In this document: in pieces, positions 58,833 through 64,000 of the stretch
How positions within the stretch are numbered: the stretch's first letter is position 1
Layout: each line of letters starts with the position of its first letter
Origin: Streptomyces sp. CC53
Lineage (GTDB): Bacteria; Actinomycetota; Actinomycetes; Streptomycetales; Streptomycetaceae
NCBI RefSeq assembly: GCF_001865245.1
Contig: NZ_MKXB01000145.1
Coordinates: forward strand, 27,217-91,216
Direction of reading: 5' to 3'
Length of the DNA: 64,000 bases
The notes under the pieces: generated by a model
Databases searched by the model: none
What the model was told of the DNA's origin: nothing
What the model saw: the letters and a program-made list of their open reading frames with translations, nothing else
Program-made: the position numbers and the translations under genes

Positions 58833-61693
58833 CGAACTGGTTCCACTCCTGGCGTGCCGCAGTGCGGATCGCCCGCCGCGACGCCTGGCGCTTCAAGGGG
58901 CGCAGCTTCCTCGTCCTGGCCATGATCGCGCTGCCGATCCTGGGCGTCAGCGCCGCCGACCTGACACTGCGCAGCGCGGAGCTTTCCCCGCAGGAGAAGG
59001 CCACCCGTCTCCTCGGCGCCGCCGACGCCCGCCTGATCGACGCCGAGACCGGCGGTGCGGCCGTCTTCCAGAGCCCTGACGGCAGGGTGTCCACCCCGGC
59101 GAAGGAACCGGCGGTCGGACAGCCGTACCCGGACGGGTCGACGGACGTCGCCAAGGCGTTCCCGGCGGGGTCTCGGGTGCTGGCCGACGCCAACGGCTTC
59201 GCCAAGCTGAGCACCGCCCACGGCCTGCTCGGCACCGACGTCCGCGAGATCAAGGCGTCCGACCCGCTCGTCCGCGGCATGATGCCGCTGCTGGAGGGGC
59301 GCTTCCCCGAGCGGGACGACGAGGTCGCGGTCACGGGCGGCTTCCTGCGGGACAGCGGCCTGGCGGTGGGCTCGCGGCTCACCGCCCGCGGACTCGACCG
59401 CTCGTACGAGATCGTCGGGGTGTACGAGCTCCCCGACGAACTCGACGCCTTGCAGGTCACCGTCCTTCCCGGCGCGCTGCTGGGTCCGCTCGGCAAGGCC
59501 CTCGAAGCCGACGGCCGCTCCGCGGCAGGGCCCTCCGTCAGCTACCTGCTCGCCCTCGGCGACGGGGCACACGGCGAGGGTTTCACGTGGAACATGGTCC
59601 AGGAGGCGAACGCCAAGGGCGTGAGGGTCGTGTCCCGCACGGTCCTGATCGACCCGCCCGACCGCGCCGAGGTTCCGCTGTTCCAGCAGGAGGACTCGGG
59701 CTGGTACGACGACTCTCCCGGCGCGGAGCGGCTCGCCCTCATGGCCGCCGCGACCGTCGCGGGTCTCGCCATGCTGGAGATCTGCCTGCTGGCCGGCCCC
59801 GCGTTCGCCGTCGGTGCGCGCCGCTCCCGCCGCCAGCTCGGCCTGGTGGGCGCCAACGGCGGCGACCGCCGCCACATCCGCTCCATCGCCCTGGCCGGCG
59901 GTCTGGTCGTCGGCGTCGCCGCGGCCGTCGTCGGCACCGTCCTGGGCGTGGTCCTCACCTTCGCCCTCCAGCCGTGGCTGGAGGAGACCATCGGACAACG
60001 CTTCGGGGTCTTCGACATCCGGCCGCTGGAACTGCTCGGCATCGCCCTGCTCGCCGTGCTCACCGGCCTGCTGGCCGCCATCGTGCCGGCGGTCACCGCG
60101 TCCCGCGAGACCGTGCTGGCCTCGCTCACGGGACGCCGCGGAGTCCGTAGGAGCAGCCGCGTGCTGCCCGTCGTCGGACTGGTCGCCACCCTGCTCGGCG
60201 CTACCGTCGCACTGTACGGGTCGGTGTTCAGCGACCAGTTCGCCGTCGTGGTCGGCGGCAGCGCCCTGGCGGAGCTGGGCGTCGTCGCCATGACGCCCAT
60301 GCTGGTCGGGCTGTTCGGCCGCATCGGCCGCTGGCTGCCGCTGTCGCCCCGGCTGGCCCTGCGCGACGCCGTCCGCAACCGGGGGCGCACGGCTCCCGCG
60401 GTGGCCGCGGTCCTGGCGGCCGTCGCCGGCACCGTCGCCGTGGCCACGTACGCGAGCAGCAGCGACGCGCAGGACCGTGCCGAGTACCAGGCGCGGCTGC
60501 CGCACGGCGCGGTCGCCGCGCTGGTGACGGTGGACGGCGGCCGGGACGTCCCGGCGATCCGCGACGCCGTGCAGAAGAACCTGCCGGTCGACGTCCGGGC
60601 CGACGTGTCCCGTGTGACCGTCGGCAAGCCGACCTGCAACCCGTGGGGCGGCGAGCCGGGCTGCGGCAGGCTGGAGGTGGTCATCCCCGAGGCCAACGAG
60701 TGCCCGCTGTGGAACAGCCCGGACCCCGAGGCGGCGTTCTCGCCGGAGGAGCGCCGCGGCTTCGCCCAGGACTGGCGCTGCGCCTCCCGCGGCTACGGCT
60801 TCGTCCCCACGGAGAACGGCTTCCTGATCGGCGACGAGAAGCTGCTGGCGGTGCTCGGCGTCGACGACCCGGCCGCCGCCCGGGCCCTGGCCGCCGGTGA
60901 GGTCGTCTCCTTCTGGAAGGCGCAGATCGGTGGGGACGGCACGATCGCGCTGCGGATCGTCACCGACACCGAGAAGGCCGACCGCGCCGCCGAGCAGGGC
61001 AAGGAGCCCGAGGGCGCGGTGCGGTCCCTCCAGGCCTACCAGCTCGCGGACGACGTCGAGTCCTACGGCGTCAACGCGGTCATGAGCCCCGCCACCGCCA
61101 AGGCGGCCGGTCTGGCCACGGTGCCCCTCGGCTCGTACTACTCGACACACCAGCCGCCGAGCTCCGAGCAGAAGCAGAAGCTCGACGCCGCCGTGGCCCA
61201 CTCCGGCATCGACGCCGACCTGCACGTCGAATCGGGCTATGTCAGCGAGTACGGCATCGTGCTGCTGGCGCTGACCGTCTTCGCCGGTCTGATCACCCTC
61301 GGCGCGGCCGGTATCGCCACGGGCCTCGCCCAGGCCGACGCGGAGGCCGACCTGCGGACGCTGGCCGCCGTGGGGGCACCGAACCGCGTGCGCCGCACCC
61401 TCAGCGGGTTCCAGTGCGGGGTGGTGGCCGCGATGGGCGTGCTGCTCGGATCGGCCGCCGGGGTGCTGCCCGCGATCGGGCTGCGGCTCACCGAGCGGCG
61501 CCAGGCGCTGGACTGGTACGAGGAGCAGCTCGCCGCCGGCGGTGTGGGCCTCGGCACCGTACCCAGCGTGCCCATTGTCGTCCCCTGGCCCACTCTGGGC
61601 GCGCTGCTCGTCGCCGTTCCGCTCGGCGCGGCGGTGCTGGCCGCCCTGCTCACCCGGTCGCGTGGCGCCGTGGCCCGCCGCGCGGAGGCCTGA
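58829..61693 (+). CDS. FtsX-like permease, ABC transporter, 954 aa
   Basis: Large permease with two FtsX domains: N-terminal helix (FLVLAMIALPILGVSAADL), extracellular domain to about 300, three-helix core (LMAAATVAGLAMLEICLLAG, GGLVVGVAAAVVGTVLG, LLGIALLAVLTGLLAAIVP), then a second periplasmic domain (600-800) and a final set of three helices. GTG 58829 overlaps the ATPase stop. A parS-like site (59580-59593) lies within the coding sequence. Confidence 0.92.
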   Translation: MTNWFHSWRAAVRIARRDAWRFKGRSFLVLAMIALPILGVSAADLTLRSAELSPQEKATRLLGAADARLIDAETGGAAVFQSPDGRVSTPAKEPAVGQPYPDGSTDVAKAFPAGSRVLADANGFAKLSTAHGLLGTDVREIKASDPLVRGMMPLLEGRFPERDDEVAVTGGFLRDSGLAVGSRLTARGLDRSYEIVGVYELPDELDALQVTVLPGALLGPLGKALEADGRSAAGPSVSYLLALGDGAHGEGFTWNMVQEANAKGVRVVSRTVLIDPPDRAEVPLFQQEDSGWYDDSPGAERLALMAAATVAGLAMLEICLLAGPAFAVGARRSRRQLGLVGANGGDRRHIRSIALAGGLVVGVAAAVVGTVLGVVLTFALQPWLEETIGQRFGVFDIRPLELLGIALLAVLTGLLAAIVPAVTASRETVLASLTGRRGVRRSSRVLPVVGLVATLLGATVALYGSVFSDQFAVVVGGSALAELGVVAMTPMLVGLFGRIGRWLPLSPRLALRDAVRNRGRTAPAVAAVLAAVAGTVAVATYASSSDAQDRAEYQARLPHGAVAALVTVDGGRDVPAIRDAVQKNLPVDVRADVSRVTVGKPTCNPWGGEPGCGRLEVVIPEANECPLWNSPDPEAAFSPEERRGFAQDWRCASRGYGFVPTENGFLIGDEKLLAVLGVDDPAAARALAAGEVVSFWKAQIGGDGTIALRIVTDTEKADRAAEQGKEPEGAVRSLQAYQLADDVESYGVNAVMSPATAKAAGLATVPLGSYYSTHQPPSSEQKQKLDAAVAHSGIDADLHVESGYVSEYGIVLLALTVFAGLITLGAAGIATGLAQADAEADLRTLAAVGAPNRVRRTLSGFQCGVVAAMGVLLGSAAGVLPAIGLRLTERRQALDWYEEQLAAGGVGLGTVPSVPIVVPWPTLGALLVAVPLGAAVLAALLTRSRGAVARRAEA
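59580..59593. promoter_or_regulatory. Near-parS sequence, one mismatch
   Basis: GTTTCACGTGGAAC matches the parS consensus at 13 of 14 positions; the mismatch is one A to G in the right half. It is inside the permease gene. Degenerate parS sites occur in Streptomyces, so binding is possible but not certain. Confidence 0.5.
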
Positions 61694-61809
61694 GCGGTCC
61701 GGGCCGGTGAGCGGCACGCAGCTCTGACGTGACCGGGCGCGTGCCGCGAGGCGGGCGACCGCGGGGCCTGCCCCGGCGGCCGGAGCCGGCAGGCGGGCAC
61801 GTGACCGCG

Positions 61810-61854
61810 GTGTGCCCCTGCGCGAGGGTGGATCACCCCCGTGCGGGGGCACAC
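61810..61854 (+). terminator. Hairpin between the ABC operon and bpa
   Basis: GTGTGCCCCTGC pairs with GCGGGGGCACAC (one mismatch) with an inner GGTG/CACC pair. It lies 117 bp past the permease stop and 36 bp ahead of bpa, so it can end the ABC transcript or act in the bpa leader. Confidence 0.6.
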
Positions 61855-61889
61855 CGTGGGGTGACGCATCTGTACGAGAGAATGGCGGC

Positions 61890-62432
61890 ATGGAGATGCC
61901 GAGGAATGAACGGTCGCAGGACAGCCCGCACGTCCTCATCGTCGGACAGGACGGTATGGCGCTCGCCGGTGGGCATGACGACGAGGTGCGCGAGGTCCCG
62001 GTCACGGACATGGTCGAGCAGCCTGCGAAGGTCATGCGGATCGGCAGCATGATCAAGCAACTGCTGGAGGAGGTGCGGGCGGCACCTCTCGACGAGGCCA
62101 GCCGCGTCCGGCTCAAGGAGATCCACCACAGCTCGGTGAAGGAGCTGGAGGAGGGCCTGGCGCCGGAGCTCGTCGAGGAACTGGAGCGGCTCTCCCTGCC
62201 GTTCACGGACGACGGCGTGCCGTCGGACGCGGAACTGCGCATCGCGCAGGCTCAGTTGGTCGGCTGGCTTGAGGGCCTCTTCCACGGTATCCAGACCGCG
62301 CTGTTCGCCCAGCAGATGGCGGCTCGCGCCCAGCTGGAGCAGATGCGCCGGGCGCTCCCGGCGGGTGCGGGCGGCAGCGACGACGACCAGCAGGGGCCCA
62401 ACGCCACCCGTACGGGCGGCCCGTACCTGTGA
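61890..62432 (+). CDS. bpa: Bacterial proteasome activator Bpa, 180 aa
   Basis: ATP-independent ring activator of the actinobacterial 20S proteasome. Helical core (KVMRIGSMIKQLLEEVRAAP, RVRLKEIHHSSVKELEEGLA, LRIAQAQLVGWLEGLFHGIQ) and a C-terminal GGPYL that fits the hydrophobic-Tyr-X docking tail of proteasome activators (GQYL in Mycobacterium, from memory). Length is close to the family norm. ATG 61890 is chosen. It opens the gate for unfolded proteins without ATPase. Confidence 0.9.
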   Translation: MEMPRNERSQDSPHVLIVGQDGMALAGGHDDEVREVPVTDMVEQPAKVMRIGSMIKQLLEEVRAAPLDEASRVRLKEIHHSSVKELEEGLAPELVEELERLSLPFTDDGVPSDAELRIAQAQLVGWLEGLFHGIQTALFAQQMAARAQLEQMRRALPAGAGGSDDDQQGPNATRTGGPYL

Positions 62433-62906
62433 CGTGAGGCCGCGGGGAGCGCGGGTGGAGGCGGCCGGCCGCAGGGGTGACGTGTGTTCAGGCGCATGAG
62501 CGGTACGGCACACGGTCTTGATCCCGTACCGGCTTCCCGGCCGCCCGGCGAGGGACGGCCGGCCGGGCGGCACGCCCTGCGGGCCCGACACCGGCGAAGG
62601 CTCCGCGCGAAGGCCCGCCCGGCTCGGGCGCTGGACCCGCACGGTGGGCCGGCCCCGCGTGGGTGCTGAAACCGTCCGCGCATGACCCCAGGTGGCCGCT
62701 CGGCGCACGCGCGGGCGCCGGTGCGCGCTGCCGGCGTGCGGAGGCCGGACGCCGGCGATGGCCCGGCGCGTGCTGCGCTCAGGCGCGTGCGGCGGGCTGA
62801 CGCAGGCTCAAGCACGTGGGCGTGCGGGCCTATTCGTGACCCGCGCTCGCACGTACCCGCCCCCTGCGGTCCCGCGGCGGTCACGGACCCGCACGACAGC
62901 AAGAAC
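62433..62906. other. Intergenic stretch without a supported gene
   Basis: About 470 bp between bpa and the quinone reductase terminator. Frames are Arg/Ala/Pro-rich and have no ribosome site. No hairpin apart from the terminator at 62907. Confidence 0.5.
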
Positions 62907-62937
62907 GGCCCGGCACCCTCCCGAGGGATGCCGGGCC
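62907..62937 (-). terminator. Terminator of the quinone reductase gene
   Basis: GGCCCGGCA and TGCCGGGCC form a 9-bp stem extended by CCCTC/GAGGG with one bulge. It begins 14 bp past the stop at 62951. Confidence 0.85.
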
Positions 62938-62950
62938 TCCGTGTCTCCCG

Positions 62951-63940
62951 TCAGCTCGCTGAGGGGCCGGTCAGCAGGACCTTGCCGACGTGCGTGCTGT
63001 CTTCCAGCACCCGGTGGGCCTCCGCCGCCGCCGTCATGGGCAGGACCCGGTCCACCACGGGACGCACCGCGCCCGCCGCCACCAGCGGCCAGACGTGCTC
63101 CCGGACGGCCGCGACGATGGCGGCCTTCTCCGTGAGGGGCCGGCCGCGCAGCGAGGTCGCCGTGACGGCGGCCCGCTTGGCGAGCAGCGCGCCGAGGTTC
63201 AATTCGGCCTTCCTGCCGCCCTGGAGGCCGATGACGGCCAGCCGTCCGTTGACAGCCAGCGCCTCCACGTTCCGCTCCAGATACTTGGCGCCGATGATGT
63301 CCAGGATGACGTCCGCCCCGGCACCGCCCGTCGCCTTGCGCACCTCCTGCACGAAGTCCTGCTCCCGGTAGTCGATGAGCACGTCCGCACCGAGTTCGGC
63401 GCACCGCGCCAGCTTGTCCGGGCTTCCGGCGGTCACCGCGACGCGCGCTCCCACCGCCTTGCCGAGCTGGATGGCCATGGTCCCGATGCCGCTCGCCCCT
63501 CCGTGCACCAGCAGCGTCTCGCCGGGCCGCAGATGCGCCACCATGAAGACGTTCGACCAGACGGTCGCGGCGACCTCCGGCAGTGCCGCCGCCGTCACGA
63601 CGTCCACGCCCTTCGGTACGGGCAGCAGCTGCCCGGCGGGGACGGCCACCTTCTCGGCGTACCCGCCGCCCGCCAGCAGGGCGCACACCTCGTCGCCGAC
63701 GGCCCAGCCGGTGGCGCCGGGACCCACGGCCGCCACACGCCCCGAGCACTCAAGCCCCGGGTACACGGGCGCGCCCGGCGGTGGCGGGTAGAAGCCCTGG
63801 CGCTGCAGCAGGTCGGCGCGGTTGACGACGGTGGCCGCCACGTCGACGAGGACCTCGCCCTCGCCGGGCACGGGATCGGGCACCTCGGCCCAGACGAGCG
63901 CGTCGGGGCCACCGGGTTCCGGAATCGTGATCGCATGCAT
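62951..63940 (-). CDS. NAD(P)H quinone oxidoreductase (PIG3-type MDR), 329 aa
   Basis: Zinc-independent MDR enzyme of the TP53I3/PIG3 quinone-oxidoreductase group: NRADLLQRQGFYPPPPGAP, VYPGLECSGRV, nucleotide loop LLVHGGASGIGTMAIQLGKA, and LDIIGAKYLERNVEALA. It uses NADPH to reduce quinones or related electrophiles. ATG 63940; no gene can be supported in the 60 bases beyond it. Confidence 0.94.
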   Translation of the reverse strand: MHAITIPEPGGPDALVWAEVPDPVPGEGEVLVDVAATVVNRADLLQRQGFYPPPPGAPVYPGLECSGRVAAVGPGATGWAVGDEVCALLAGGGYAEKVAVPAGQLLPVPKGVDVVTAAALPEVAATVWSNVFMVAHLRPGETLLVHGGASGIGTMAIQLGKAVGARVAVTAGSPDKLARCAELGADVLIDYREQDFVQEVRKATGGAGADVILDIIGAKYLERNVEALAVNGRLAVIGLQGGRKAELNLGALLAKRAAVTATSLRGRPLTEKAAIVAAVREHVWPLVAAGAVRPVVDRVLPMTAAAEAHRVLEDSTHVGKVLLTGPSAS

Positions 63941-64000
63941 GGCGCGAGGCTACTCGGAAGGCGCCGACGCGTTCGATCCGTTGACGGCACGCACGATGGT

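Noticed and set aside
58811-62242. Very long minus-strand open frame opposite the permease gene and bpa
   Set aside because: The composition mirrors the plus-strand codons (third-position GC). No ribosome site or domain, and the plus-strand proteins are recognisable.
63941-64000. Possible gene start at the right edge
   Set aside because: Only 60 bases remain and no start with a ribosome site can be supported.

Overview
The window is chromosomal DNA of a Streptomyces-type actinomycete. Evidence read directly: very high GC, many GTG starts and 4-bp GTGA/ATGA overlaps between genes, DUF397/Scr1-type regulator pairs, a DUF6083 gene, and a perfect ParB-binding (parS) palindrome of the Streptomyces type at 17808-17821. 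From memory, the backbone order (metG, aspS, acyl-CoA dehydrogenase, M18 aminopeptidase, bkd-type E1/E2 genes, two Ser/Thr kinases, FtsX-type ABC transporter, bpa) resembles the origin-proximal core of Streptomyces chromosomes.

Region by region. 1-2100: end of an unknown gene, a small cysteine-containing protein, a helix-turn-helix regulator and a frameshifted regulator remnant. 2369-3979: metG. 4112-14687: an accessory operon that looks like a small-molecule biosynthetic cluster. It encodes a 49-residue exported peptide, a 5-aminolevulinate-synthase-like enzyme, a TauD-type Fe(II)/2-oxoglutarate oxygenase, a KASIII-like acyltransferase, an ATP-grasp ligase, an NADP-dependent reductase, an unknown protein, a large LuxE/PaaK-like adenylating enzyme with an N-terminal extension, and an MFS exporter. 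All are on the minus strand, and a divergent LuxR-type regulator sits beside them. I cannot name a product. 15014-26700: core genes (L,D-transpeptidase lipoprotein, aspS, parS, SpoIIE-type phosphatase, AI-2E-type permease, pirin, SseB protein, TetR/hydrolase pair), with a DUF2785 gene broken by one TGA. 26764-28840: GNAT, a triplicated DUF397 protein, a frameshifted Scr1-type regulator and a frameshifted small gene. 28890-37279: membrane protein, acyl-CoA dehydrogenase, DUF6083, M18 peptidase, small proteins, Nudix hydrolase, a tRNA-Trp and a thioredoxin-NHL protein.

37242-40621 is a 3.3-kb insertion bounded by a perfect 54-bp direct repeat that contains the start of the NHL gene. It holds a methyltransferase, a hypothetical gene, a regulator with a multi-box operator, a serine-recombinase remnant and a decaying copy of the NHL gene start. 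It is followed by a wrecked pectate lyase-pectinesterase gene. 42570-63940 is core again: nitrilase-family enzyme, MFS/GntR pair, branched-chain 2-oxoacid dehydrogenase operon, phosphotransferase, two divergent membrane kinases (one with a PASTA-like domain), PadR plus ABC transporter, the proteasome activator Bpa and a quinone reductase.

Decayed genes are frequent for 64 kb (at least six). Each single-base lesion could be real decay or a consensus error, and read data would settle which.
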